Origin: Peptococcaceae bacterium
GTDB taxonomy: Bacteria; Bacillota; Dehalobacteriia; UBA7702
Length of the DNA stretch: 10,378 bases
Direction: 5' to 3'
NCBI GenBank assembly: GCA_019415505.1
Contig: DXZC01000073.1
Coordinates: forward strand, 1-10,378
Shown here in pieces: positions 1 through 7,063 of this stretch; the stretch's first letter is position 1; each line of letters starts with the position of its first letter. The notes under the pieces were generated by a model. The model was not told the DNA's origin and did no database searches. It was given only the letters and a program-made list of their open reading frames with translations. Position numbers and translations under genes: made by a program.

Positions 1-309
1 TATACCTTGCCGGATTTTGCTACTGTAGACTATGGCATTTTAGCTCAAGAAGAAGAACTGGCCCTCATGCGTAAGTTGGCTGATTTGCCCGAGGAAATCG
101 CTTCAGCGGCGGAAAGCCTGGAGCCCCACAAGCTTTGCCCCTATCTACAGGATTTGGCTTCCTGCTTTCACAGCTTTTACCGCCAATGCCGGGTGATAGA
201 TAGCGAGGACGCCCTGCGTAACGCCAGGTTAGGTCTAGCCAAGGCCACGGCTCAAGCTATTGCCAACGCTTTGGCCATCTTGGGAGTTAACGCTCCGGCG
301 GAAATGTAA
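1..309 (+). CDS. argS: Arginyl-tRNA synthetase, C-terminal fragment (5' end outside window)
   Basis: The reading frame is open from base 1 and ends at TAA 307-309, so only about the last 102 residues are present. ArgS charges tRNA-Arg with arginine in the cytoplasm. The visible part matches the all-helical DALR anticodon-binding domain that ends class I arginyl-tRNA synthetases: a helix rich in Glu and Leu, then a segment with FHSFYRQCRV, then DALRNARLGLAKA, which carries the DALR signature, and the usual closing helix ending in LGVNAPAEM. The catalytic HIGH and KMSKS motifs would lie upstream and cannot be checked. CysS and other class I synthetases share related helical ends, but the DALR wording and the ...LGV.AP.EM end are typical of ArgS. 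It lies 121 bases before pyrG on the same strand. Confidence 0.93.
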   Translation, partial: YTLPDFATVDYGILAQEEELALMRKLADLPEEIASAAESLEPHKLCPYLQDLASCFHSFYRQCRVIDSEDALRNARLGLAKATAQAIANALAILGVNAPAEM

Positions 310-327
310 AATTCCCGGTGGGTAATT
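310..327 (+). terminator. Possible weak terminator-like hairpin after argS
   Basis: Directly after the argS stop codon, AATTCCC and GGG-T-AATT can form a stem with one bulged T and a GGT loop. Only a short AAATTTT follows (328-334), so the U tract is poor and displaced. It may slow or partly end transcription, or be chance in an AT-rich gap. Confidence 0.2.
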
Positions 328-338
328 AAATTTTCTAA

Positions 339-366
339 TTGTAAAAATTCAGGACAAAATTATGAT
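339..366 (+). promoter_or_regulatory. Candidate sigma-A promoter for pyrG
   Basis: TTGTAA at 339-344 and TATGAT at 361-366 are separated by 16 bases, giving a plausible -35/-10 pair with a start near 372-374 and a leader of about 58 bases. A second reading is possible: TTGATA at 379-384 with AGTAAT at 402-407 (17-base spacing). Its -10 box would sit in the middle of the inverted repeat at 397-413. Neither predicted start gives the GGGC-type initial transcript used in the Bacillus pyrG attenuation mechanism. Confidence 0.4.
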
Positions 367-396
367 CCCTGAATAACTTTGATATGGATGAGAGGT

Positions 397-413
397 CTGG
401 GAGTAATACCCAG
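397..413 (+). promoter_or_regulatory. Inverted repeat abutting the pyrG ribosome binding site
   Basis: CTGGG (397-401) and CCCAG (409-413) form a perfect 5-bp stem with a 7-base AGTAATA loop. The AAGGAGG ribosome binding site (415-421) begins one base later. As RNA it could affect ribosome access; as DNA it could be an operator over the alternative -10 box at 402-407. No U run follows, so it is not an intrinsic terminator. Confidence 0.4.
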
Positions 414-430
414 CAAGGAGGATATATGTT

Positions 431-2041
431 ATGATGACCAAGTACATTTTTGTTACCGGCGGCGTAGTTTCTTCTTTGGGCAAAGGCATCACTGCCGCGT
501 CCCTGGGCTGTATTTTGAAAAACCGGGGACTCAAGGTGATAAGCCAAAAATTCGATCCCTATATAAACTTGGATCCCGGCACAATGAGTCCTTACCAGCA
601 CGGCGAGGTATTTGTGACCGATGACGGCGCAGAAACAGACTTGGATATAGGCCATTATGAAAGATTTATTGATAATAATTTAACGAAAAGTAATAATGTA
701 ACCAGCGGTAAAGTTTACGACGCTGTAATTAAAAAGGAGCGCCGCGGCGATTATCTCGGCGGTACAGTTCAGGTTATCCCCCATATTACCAACGAAATTA
801 AAGAGCGCATTATGCGTCCTTCCCGCGAAAGCGACGTTGATGTTATTATTACGGAAATTGGCGGTACGGTGGGGGATATAGAGTCTCAGCCGTTTTTGGA
901 AGCTATCCGCCAGATGAAGCGTGAGGTGGGTAAGGAAAACGTGCTCTATATTCATGCCACCTTGGTACCGCTACTCAGGGCTTCCGGCGAAGCGAAAACC
1001 AAGCCCACCCAGCATAGCGTTCACGATTTACAGGGCATAGGAATACATCCCGATATCATTGCCTGTCGGGTAGAGGAACGCATGACCACGGAAATGGAAG
1101 AAAAAATATCCCTTTTCTGTGATATTGAAAAAGAAGCTGTCATTCAGGTGGTGGACGCGGATACCATTTATGAGGTGCCATTAAATCTACTGGCCGAAAA
1201 AATGGACGACATTGTGGTGAAAAAGCTTAATCTGGAATGTAAAAAGACAGATTTAAGCCAATGGCGGGCTTTAGTGGAGAAAATAAAAAATCCCGAGCAT
1301 CAATTGACCATCGCCATCGTGGGCAAATATGTTTCCCTGCACGACGCCTATTTGAGTATTGTGGAATCCCTGCGTCACGCTGGTTTTGACCGCCGTATTG
1401 ACGTAAAAATAGAGTGGGTTAACTCCGAGCAGGTCACTAGGGATAACGTGGCTGAAAAATTAGGCCATGTTCAGGGGATTGTAGTTCCCGGCGGCTTTGG
1501 CGATCGGGGCATAGAGGGTAAAATAGAAGCTATCCGTTATGCGCGGGAAAACAACCTGCCGTTTTTGGGCATTTGTCTGGGTATGCAGCTGGCGGTTGTG
1601 GAATTTGGCCGCAATGTTTTAGGATTGACCAAGGCTAATTCTTCGGAATTTGGCGAGACTCCCCACCCAGTTATCGACCTTTTGCCGGAACAAAAAACCG
1701 TGGAGGAAAAAGGCGGTACCATGCGCCTGGGCTTATATCCCTGCCGTTTGAAGGAGGGGTCACAACCCCGGAACCTGTATGGCGAAGAGTTGATTGAGGA
1801 ACGCCACCGCCACCGTTATGAGTTTAATAACGAATACCGGGAGCAATATGAGGGCAGCCAGCTGGAATTGGTCGGTACCTCTGTGGACGGTCGCTTAGTG
1901 GAAATGGTGGAACTGCGGGAACACCCTTATTTTGTGGGCTGTCAGTTCCATCCGGAATTTAAATCCCGGCCTAACAGACCTCATCCCCTATTTAAAGGGC
2001 TGATTAACGCTGCCTTTGATTTAGAAAAGCAGGGGAATTAA
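431..2041 (+). CDS. pyrG: CTP synthase (glutamine-hydrolysing)
   Basis: PyrG makes CTP from UTP, ATP and glutamine, the last step of pyrimidine nucleotide synthesis, in the cytoplasm. The 536-residue length is normal for the family. The N-terminal synthetase domain opens with KYIFVTGGVVSSLGKG (residues 4-19), which holds the ATP-binding loop, and includes the nucleotide-site segment KTKPTQHSV (about 189-197). The C-terminal class I glutamine amidotransferase domain (from about residue 292) has the oxyanion region GGFGDRG (354-360), the nucleophile Cys382 in GICLGMQ, and the His507/Glu509 pair in FHPEF, so the triad is complete. The start at 431 follows AAGGAGG (415-421) at good distance; ATG 434 is an alternative one codon later. 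It is probably transcribed from its own promoter in the 121-base gap after argS. Nothing in the gene looks broken. Confidence 0.98.
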   Translation: MMTKYIFVTGGVVSSLGKGITAASLGCILKNRGLKVISQKFDPYINLDPGTMSPYQHGEVFVTDDGAETDLDIGHYERFIDNNLTKSNNVTSGKVYDAVIKKERRGDYLGGTVQVIPHITNEIKERIMRPSRESDVDVIITEIGGTVGDIESQPFLEAIRQMKREVGKENVLYIHATLVPLLRASGEAKTKPTQHSVHDLQGIGIHPDIIACRVEERMTTEMEEKISLFCDIEKEAVIQVVDADTIYEVPLNLLAEKMDDIVVKKLNLECKKTDLSQWRALVEKIKNPEHQLTIAIVGKYVSLHDAYLSIVESLRHAGFDRRIDVKIEWVNSEQVTRDNVAEKLGHVQGIVVPGGFGDRGIEGKIEAIRYARENNLPFLGICLGMQLAVVEFGRNVLGLTKANSSEFGETPHPVIDLLPEQKTVEEKGGTMRLGLYPCRLKEGSQPRNLYGEELIEERHRHRYEFNNEYREQYEGSQLELVGTSVDGRLVEMVELREHPYFVGCQFHPEFKSRPNRPHPLFKGLINAAFDLEKQGN

Positions 2042-2052
2042 ATAATAACCCT

Positions 2053-2075
2053 CTGTTAGGTAGCCAACAGCCTAA
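2053..2075 (+). other. Overlapping alternative inverted repeats between pyrG and femX-like gene
   Basis: CTGTT (2053-2057) can pair with AACAG (2066-2070), with GG/CC stacked inside. Alternatively TTAGG (2056-2060) can pair with CCTAA (2071-2075). The two stems exclude each other. Neither is followed by a U tract, so this is not a convincing terminator. Confidence 0.25.
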
Positions 2076-2089
2076 ATGGGACATACAAT
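2061..2089 (+). promoter_or_regulatory. Candidate promoter for the femX-alr-fba-tal run
   Basis: TAGCCA (2061-2066, 4 of 6 matches to TTGACA) and TACAAT (2084-2089, 5 of 6 matches to TATAAT) are 17 bases apart, with a predicted start near 2096. The 96-base gap after pyrG is the widest before the tight four-gene run, which makes a promoter here sensible. The -35 box lies within the inverted repeats at 2053-2075. Confidence 0.35.
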
Positions 2090-2137
2090 AGCTAAAAAGC
2101 GCCAATGAGCGCGCCAGGGAAAGAGAGGAGCTTTCTT

Positions 2138-3229
2138 TTGTTAGAAGCTAGAATTATAGAAGAGCAAGACCGTGAGTTATTTGATACCTTTGTAGCCAAC
2201 CACCCCCAAAAGGGCCATATTTTGCAAAGCTATGAATGGGGTGAAATTAAGGGCCAGGGCGAATGGACGCCCATACGCCTTTTAATCCAGCGGGACGGTG
2301 AAGCAGTGGCTGCAATTTCCATTCTTCAGCGCGGCGTGCCTCTGGGTAAAACGATTTTTTACGCCACCCGTGGCCCGGTAGTGGCTATTGACGACCAGGA
2401 AGCGGTAAAATACCTCATGGCTGAGGTGGGTAAAATTGCTCGGGAACGAAAGGCCATTTATTTAAAGCTTGACCCGGATGTAGACGTAAACGACGCTGCT
2501 TGGCAAGGATTTTTTCAGGAGTACGGCTTCATAAAGCCTGGCTCCGGCTCTGGTTTTGAGGGTATTCAGCCCCGGTTTGTTTTTCGCCTGGATATAACGC
2601 CGGACGAGGAAACCTTGATGAAAAATATGCACCAGAAAACCAGGTATAACCTGCGTCTGGCTGGCAAACGAGGCGTAACTGTTGAGGTGGCTGAGGATAA
2701 ATCAAAGTTACGGGAATTTTACGACCTTCTTAAGGTAACAGCGGAACGGGATAAATTCCTGATTCGTTCATATAAATATTTTGAAGATATGTATGACTAT
2801 CTGGTGCCTAAAGGCTACGGCCAACTTTTTTACGCTTATTATGAGGGTAAAATGATTGCCGCCACCTTTTATTTGCAATTTGGGGCGAGAGCCTGGTACC
2901 TTTATGGCGCCTCCGCCAATGAATACCGCAATGTGATGCCCAATTACCTGCTCCAGTGGACAATGATTCAGTACGCTAAAGAGCACGGTTGCACAATGTA
3001 TGATTTCCGGGGCGTACCAGGTCAGGTACCACCGGAGCATCCCCTCTATGGTCTTTATAAATTTAAAAAGGGCTTTAACGGCGATTATGTGGAATTCATT
3101 GGGGAATATGATTTAATTTACAATAAAACCTTTTATAAATTATACGAAACTTTTGAGCCCCTGTACTACAAAGGCGTGCGTAAACTCATAAGCTTTAAGA
3201 AAAAACTTAAGGGCGGCGGAGGTAAATAA
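2138..3229 (+). CDS. FemX/FemAB-family peptidoglycan interpeptide aminoacyltransferase
   Basis: FemAB-family enzymes use aminoacyl-tRNA to add amino acids to the third-residue side chain of lipid II, starting the peptidoglycan cross-bridge at the inner face of the membrane. The protein shows the family's tandem GNAT-like layout: SYEWGEIKG near the N-terminus, MHQKTRYNLRLA (about 164-175), YLYGAS followed by an N..P.YLLQW helix, MYDFRGV (about 287-293), and GLYKFKKGF..DYVEFIGEYDL near the end. I place the start at TTG 2138: AGAGGAG (2124-2130) lies 7 bases ahead and the resulting MLEARIIEE start fits the family. An in-frame ATG at 2105 has no ribosome binding site. At 363 residues it lacks room for the coiled-coil arm of staphylococcal FemA and resembles the compact Weissella FemX type. 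Its GGGGK tail is encoded by the purine-rich ribosome binding site of alr. The acceptor and the added amino acid cannot be told from sequence. Confidence 0.85.
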   Translation: MLEARIIEEQDRELFDTFVANHPQKGHILQSYEWGEIKGQGEWTPIRLLIQRDGEAVAAISILQRGVPLGKTIFYATRGPVVAIDDQEAVKYLMAEVGKIARERKAIYLKLDPDVDVNDAAWQGFFQEYGFIKPGSGSGFEGIQPRFVFRLDITPDEETLMKNMHQKTRYNLRLAGKRGVTVEVAEDKSKLREFYDLLKVTAERDKFLIRSYKYFEDMYDYLVPKGYGQLFYAYYEGKMIAATFYLQFGARAWYLYGASANEYRNVMPNYLLQWTMIQYAKEHGCTMYDFRGVPGQVPPEHPLYGLYKFKKGFNGDYVEFIGEYDLIYNKTFYKLYETFEPLYYKGVRKLISFKKKLKGGGGK

Positions 3230-3232
3230 ACC

Positions 3233-4363
3233 ATGAGCCAATGGCGCAATGAGGATTTTTGGATAGAGATTGATCTCGATAATGTCCGCCGCAATTACCG
3301 GGAAGTAAAGAGCAAAATAGGGGGCCGTAAAGGCGTTATAGCCGTTGTTAAGGCGGATGCTTACGGCCACGGTTTAGTGGCGACAGCCAAAGCCTTAGAG
3401 CAGGAGCAGGTGGATATTTTAGCTGTAAGTCACTTCGGTGAAGGACGGGAGTTAAGAGAGCAGGGCATAAAAGCCCCAATACTTTTGATGACGCCGGCTT
3501 TACCGGAAAATTACGGGGCCATAGTTGATTTAGACCTCATTCCCACGGTGGATAATGCTGCCAACTTGGCCGCTCTGGCTGAGGCGGCCGGGGCAAAGGA
3601 ATACCCCTTTCATTTAAAAATTAATACGGGCATGAACCGTTTTGGTTTAGATTTAGACGCTATACCGGAGTTCTTTAAAGAATTACATAAATATGGTAAT
3701 ATTAGATTGGCTGGGGTATTTTCCCATATAGCTACAGCTCTCAGTAAGGATCACCCCCAGACTAAACAACAAATAGCTAATTTTGAAGCGGCCTTGGCTG
3801 TAATACGTAGTAAAATAGATTATAACTTTGATGTGCATCTCTGTAACAGCGCTGCGGCTATAACTTGTCCTACAGCCCGTTACGATTATGTGCGGGTGGG
3901 TACTGTACTCTATGGCCAATTTCCGGCAGCCTATTTGCAGGGCAGTTTGTCCTTGGCCCATACTTGGCAGGCCAAGGCCAGAATTATAGAAGTGAGGCAA
4001 GCCGCCGCCGGTGCAAGGGTAGGTTATAGCGGCGACTATATGGTGAAAAAAAACCAGAGATTAGGGGTTATACCAGTAGGATATACTGATGGTTTTGGTA
4101 TTCAGCCGCCTCTCAATAACGTATCTTGGAAAATATTTGTGCGCCAGGCTTTGAAATTATTGCGGAGCTTTGTGCGTAGAAGGCCTAATAACGTAGTTTA
4201 TTTTGAGGGAAAAGCCCTGGCTGTAGTTGGCCGCATTGCCATGCAGACAGCGGTGATCTCTCTTGAGCATACCGACGCCGGTATTGGCGCCGTAGTCGAC
4301 GTGCCTTTGCGGCGGACAGCTGTGGCGCCGTCAACTAAAAAAATTTATAAAGGAAGTGTTTAA
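3233..4363 (+). CDS. alr: Alanine racemase, divergent form with insertion and altered C-terminus
   Basis: Alanine racemase is a PLP enzyme that converts L-alanine to D-alanine for the peptidoglycan stem peptide. The fold type III N-terminal barrel is clear: Lys40 in VVKADAYGHG should bind PLP, followed by MNRFGL with Arg136, FSHIATA with His165, and RVGTVLYG with Arg221. Tyr265 in VGYSGDY matches the second catalytic base. The C-terminal part is odd. About 30 basic residues (roughly 291-320, with LLRSFVRRR) lie after GYTDGF. The usual GR.(C/S)MDQ motif reads GRIAMQT, so the acidic residue is Gln338, and the end is short, lacking a recognisable NYE...RVPR segment. It starts 3 bases after the femX-like gene, behind GGAGG (3218-3222). 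The stop is followed by one base and then the fba start. It could be a genuine Alr of a divergent clade or an enzyme with a shifted substrate range. Confidence 0.88.
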   Translation: MSQWRNEDFWIEIDLDNVRRNYREVKSKIGGRKGVIAVVKADAYGHGLVATAKALEQEQVDILAVSHFGEGRELREQGIKAPILLMTPALPENYGAIVDLDLIPTVDNAANLAALAEAAGAKEYPFHLKINTGMNRFGLDLDAIPEFFKELHKYGNIRLAGVFSHIATALSKDHPQTKQQIANFEAALAVIRSKIDYNFDVHLCNSAAAITCPTARYDYVRVGTVLYGQFPAAYLQGSLSLAHTWQAKARIIEVRQAAAGARVGYSGDYMVKKNQRLGVIPVGYTDGFGIQPPLNNVSWKIFVRQALKLLRSFVRRRPNNVVYFEGKALAVVGRIAMQTAVISLEHTDAGIGAVVDVPLRRTAVAPSTKKIYKGSV

Positions 4364-4364
4364 T

Positions 4365-5300
4365 ATGCCATTGGTTACATCGAAGGAAATGTTTGCTAAG
4401 GCCTATGCCGGCGGCTACGCCATCGGCGCTTTTAACGTGAACAATATGGAAATAATTCAAGGTATCACTGAAGCCGCGGCGGAGGTTAGGGCCCCCCTTA
4501 TTCTCCAGGTTTCCGCTGGGGCCCGTAAGTACGCTAACCATACCTATTTGATGAAATTGGTGGAAGCGGCGGAAATTGAAACCGGACTCCCCATTTGCCT
4601 GCATTTAGACCATGGCGATAGTTTTGAGCTCTGTAAATCCTGTATTGACGGTGGTTTTACCTCGGTTATGATTGACGGTAGTAAACAAAGTTTTGAAGAC
4701 AATATTAAGCTCACCGCCGAGGTTGTGGCATACGCCCATAGTAAGGGTGTAACTGTGGAGGGTGAATTAGGGCGCTTAGCCGGTATTGAGGATGACGTTA
4801 ACGTCAGCGATAAGGACGCCTCCTACACCCGCCCCGAAGAGGTTGAGGAATTTGTTAATCGCACTGGTGTGGATTCCCTGGCTATCGCCATTGGCACCAG
4901 CCACGGCGCTTACAAGTTTAAACCTGGTCAAAAGCCCCAGCTGCGTTTCGATATTCTGGAAGAAGTTGGCAAGAGACTGCCTAATTTCCCCATTGTTTTA
5001 CACGGCGCTTCCTCGGTTATACCTGAATATGTGGAAATGATTAACGCTTACGGCGGGAATATGCCGGACGCCATTGGTGTGCCTGAAGATATGCTGAGAA
5101 AAGCGGCCTCTATGGCTGTGTGTAAAATTAATATTGACTCGGATCTGCGCCTGGCGATGACCGGTACTGTGCGCAAACATCTGGCTGAGCACCCAGAGCA
5201 CTTTGATCCGCGCCAGTATTTGAAACCAGCCCGGGCTAATATTAAAGAGTTGGTTAAACATAAGTTGATCAATGTATTGGGCTGCGACGGTAAGGCCTAA
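4365..5300 (+). CDS. fba: Class II (metal-dependent) fructose-bisphosphate aldolase
   Basis: The enzyme cleaves fructose 1,6-bisphosphate into dihydroxyacetone phosphate and glyceraldehyde 3-phosphate, or runs in reverse for gluconeogenesis. The 311-residue protein has the class II signatures: MPLVTSKEMF..A, GAFNVNN near residue 21, HLDHGDS with catalytic Asp82 and metal ligand His83, VEGELG with Glu132 and Glu134, GTSHGAYK with His180, VLHGASS with His213, and NIDSDLR (256-262) for phosphate binding. I choose ATG 4365 because AAAGGAAG (4349-4356) is 8 bases upstream. A GTG at 4356 in the same frame would overlap the alr stop and use up part of that site. The tight junctions with alr upstream and transaldolase downstream indicate one operon. 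The class II Fba type is the usual one for Firmicutes, and no features look degraded. Confidence 0.97.
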   Translation: MPLVTSKEMFAKAYAGGYAIGAFNVNNMEIIQGITEAAAEVRAPLILQVSAGARKYANHTYLMKLVEAAEIETGLPICLHLDHGDSFELCKSCIDGGFTSVMIDGSKQSFEDNIKLTAEVVAYAHSKGVTVEGELGRLAGIEDDVNVSDKDASYTRPEEVEEFVNRTGVDSLAIAIGTSHGAYKFKPGQKPQLRFDILEEVGKRLPNFPIVLHGASSVIPEYVEMINAYGGNMPDAIGVPEDMLRKAASMAVCKINIDSDLRLAMTGTVRKHLAEHPEHFDPRQYLKPARANIKELVKHKLINVLGCDGKA

Positions 5301-5317
5301 GATAGGGGAGTGTGAAA

Positions 5318-5968
5318 ATGGAACTGTATTTAGATACCGCTAACCTGCAAGAAATAAAGGAAATAGCAGCTTGGGGTGTTCTGGCGGGACTTACCACCAA
5401 TCCTTCCCTCTTAGCTAAAGAGGGGGTTCCCCTAGAGGCTTTTATGGCTGAAGCTGAAAAATATGTTAAGGGTCCCTTAAGCTTAGAAGTTCTAAGCGAA
5501 GATGCCGAGTCAATGGTGGCGGAGGCCCAAAAGCTCAAGGCTTTTGGGGATAATATAGTGATTAAACTGCCCCTTACCGAGGAGGGCCTTAAAGCCCAGA
5601 CAGCCTTAAAAAGCCAGGGCTATCACACTAACATGACCTTAGTTTTTTCTGCCAACCAAGCCCTCTTAGCTGCCAGAGCTGGAGCTACCTATGTTAGTCC
5701 CTTTGTGGGCAGGGTAGATGATATTGGCTCTGAGGGGAAAGCCTTAGTGGCGGAAATTAAAAGTATTTTCCAACAATATGGCTTGCCCACAAAAATTATA
5801 GCAGCCAGTATCCGCACTGCCCGTGATGTTGTTGACGCAGCCTTAGCCGGCGCCGATATAGCTACCATACCCCATGCTATAATGAAAAAAATGGTGCAAC
5901 ATCCACTGACTGACGCTGGTCTAGCCAAATTTAAGTCAGACTGGGCCAAAGCTTTTTCCCCGCAATGA
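5318..5968 (+). CDS. tal: Small transaldolase (TalC/FSA family), predicted transaldolase rather than F6P aldolase
   Basis: This 216-residue protein belongs to the small single-domain transaldolase/FSA barrel family. It shows MELYLDTAN at the start, GLTTNPSLLAKEG, the Schiff-base Lys83 in VIKLPL, NMTLVFSANQA, and SPFVGRVDDIG. Two positions reported to separate transaldolases from fructose 6-phosphate aldolases can be read: Glu57 (SLEVLS) where FSA has Gln, and Phe129 (SPFVGR) where FSA has Tyr. Both favour transaldolase, which moves dihydroxyacetone units between sugar phosphates in the non-oxidative pentose phosphate pathway. ATG 5318 is preferred, since AGGGGAG (5304-5310) lies 7 bases ahead; GTG 5312 is too close to that site. 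It begins 17 bases after fba and is most likely in the same transcript. Confidence 0.93.
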   Translation: MELYLDTANLQEIKEIAAWGVLAGLTTNPSLLAKEGVPLEAFMAEAEKYVKGPLSLEVLSEDAESMVAEAQKLKAFGDNIVIKLPLTEEGLKAQTALKSQGYHTNMTLVFSANQALLAARAGATYVSPFVGRVDDIGSEGKALVAEIKSIFQQYGLPTKIIAASIRTARDVVDAALAGADIATIPHAIMKKMVQHPLTDAGLAKFKSDWAKAFSPQ

Positions 5969-5974
5969 GATGAT

Positions 5975-6015
5975 TATAATTGCTGGCTTGGGAAAATAGA
6001 CTGAAGAATTATACC
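5975..6015 (+). promoter_or_regulatory. Possible promoter region before glpX
   Basis: The 85-base gap holds a perfect TATAAT (5975-5980), but without a good -35 box, and a weaker pair TTGGGA (5988-5993) / TATACC (6010-6015) with 16-base spacing. Either might give glpX extra expression; read-through from the fba-tal run is equally possible. Confidence 0.25.
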
Positions 6016-6023
6016 TTAGAGTC

Positions 6024-6041
6024 TCCGGGAAAGACCCCGGA
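6024..6041 (+). promoter_or_regulatory. Hairpin abutting the glpX ribosome binding site
   Basis: TCCGGG (6024-6029) and CCCGGA (6036-6041) form a perfect 6-bp GC-rich stem with a 6-base loop. Its last base is the first base of AAGGAGG (6041-6047). No U tract follows, so it is not a terminator. Its placement mirrors the hairpin before pyrG. Confidence 0.4.
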
Positions 6042-6053
6042 AGGAGGAAAAAT

Positions 6054-7049
6054 ATGCTAGAAAGAGCTTTAACTTTAGACTTTGTCCGTGTTACTGAGGC
6101 GGCGGCTTTGGCCTCCGGCTATTGGCAGGGCAGGGGTGACAAAATTGCAGCGGACGACGCTGCTGTACGCGGTATGCGCGCTGTGTTTGACACCATTGCC
6201 ATTAATGGTACGGTAGTTATTGGCGAGGGGGAAATGGACGAAGCCCCCATGCTTTACATCGGTGAAAAGGTTGGTAATGCCAGAACTCCGGAAGTTGATA
6301 TCGCCGTAGACCCCCTGGAGGGTACTAACCTGGTGGCTAAAGGCGGCAGCGGCGCTATTGCCGTTTTGGCGGCGGGGGAAAAAGGTGGTCTGCTCCATGC
6401 TCCCGATATGTATATGGATAAAATTTGCGTTGGTCCAGCGGCCAGAGGGCTGGTTCATTTGGATGACTCAGTGACGGAAAACATGCAAAAAGTTGCTAAA
6501 GCCCTTAATAAACGCCTGTGTGACCTGACGGTTGTGGTTTTGGATAGAGAACGCCACCAGCCCATAATTGACGAATTGCGGGATTGCGGCTGTCGTATTC
6601 AGTTGATCAGCGATGGCGATGTGGCGCCGGCTGTGGCCTGTGCCATTCCCGGTTCCGGTGTGGACGCTATGATTGGTATTGGCGGTGCGCCGGAGGGCGT
6701 AATCGCCGCCGCCGCCTTGAAATGTCTGGGCGGGGATATGCAGGGTCGTCTCTGGCCTGAGGACGATGAGGACCGGGCCAGAATGGAAGAGCTGGGTGTT
6801 GCCGATGACAACAAGCTCTTAACCTTAGAAGATATGGCCAAAGGTGATGAAGTTATGTTTGCCGCTACCGGCATAAGCTCCGGGCCTTTGTTGCGTGGCG
6901 TGACTTATCACGGTAGCTACGCTATAACCCACTCCTTAGTTTTGCGGGCCAAAACAGGTACCATTCGTTTTGTTGAGGCTACCCATGATTTCTCCAAAAA
7001 GCCTTTGATTAATATAATCCAAAAGGACGTTCCTGGCTTTCCAGGCTGA
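6054..7049 (+). CDS. glpX: Class II fructose-1,6-bisphosphatase GlpX
   Basis: GlpX hydrolyses fructose 1,6-bisphosphate to fructose 6-phosphate, the committed step of gluconeogenesis, opposing phosphofructokinase. The 331-residue protein carries the metal-phosphatase motifs of the class II family: DD at 34-35, IGEGEMDEAPM (56-66) with Glu58, VDPLEGT (85-91) with Asp86 and Glu89, LISDGDV (184-190), and GGAPEGV (210-216) with Glu214. Some organisms have GlpX-type enzymes that also take sedoheptulose 1,7-bisphosphate; sequence alone does not decide this. The ATG at 6054 follows AAGGAGG (6041-6047) by 6 bases, a very strong site. It comes after fba and transaldolase, as in the Bacillus fbaA-ywjH-murAB-glpX order. 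The last codons (PGFPG) encode a CCTGG-CTTT-CCAGG hairpin just before the next gene. Confidence 0.97.
   Translation: MLERALTLDFVRVTEAAALASGYWQGRGDKIAADDAAVRGMRAVFDTIAINGTVVIGEGEMDEAPMLYIGEKVGNARTPEVDIAVDPLEGTNLVAKGGSGAIAVLAAGEKGGLLHAPDMYMDKICVGPAARGLVHLDDSVTENMQKVAKALNKRLCDLTVVVLDRERHQPIIDELRDCGCRIQLISDGDVAPAVACAIPGSGVDAMIGIGGAPEGVIAAAALKCLGGDMQGRLWPEDDEDRARMEELGVADDNKLLTLEDMAKGDEVMFAATGISSGPLLRGVTYHGSYAITHSLVLRAKTGTIRFVEATHDFSKKPLINIIQKDVPGFPG
7032..7045 (+). other. GC-rich hairpin at the glpX 3' end
   Basis: CCTGG (7032-7036) and CCAGG (7041-7045) form a 5-bp stem with a CTTT loop, inside the last glpX codons and 18 bases before the next start. No U run follows. It may influence coupling or mRNA processing, or merely reflect the PGFPG codons. 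Confidence 0.3.
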
Positions 7050-7063
7050 TTTGGGTAATAATT

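Noticed and set aside
2053..2075. Terminator after pyrG
   Set aside because: Stems are short, mutually exclusive and not followed by a T run; a promoter-like pair overlaps instead.
2105..2137. ATG 2105 as the start of the FemX-like gene
   Set aside because: No ribosome binding site precedes it, and the well-placed AGAGGAG at 2124-2130 serves TTG 2138.
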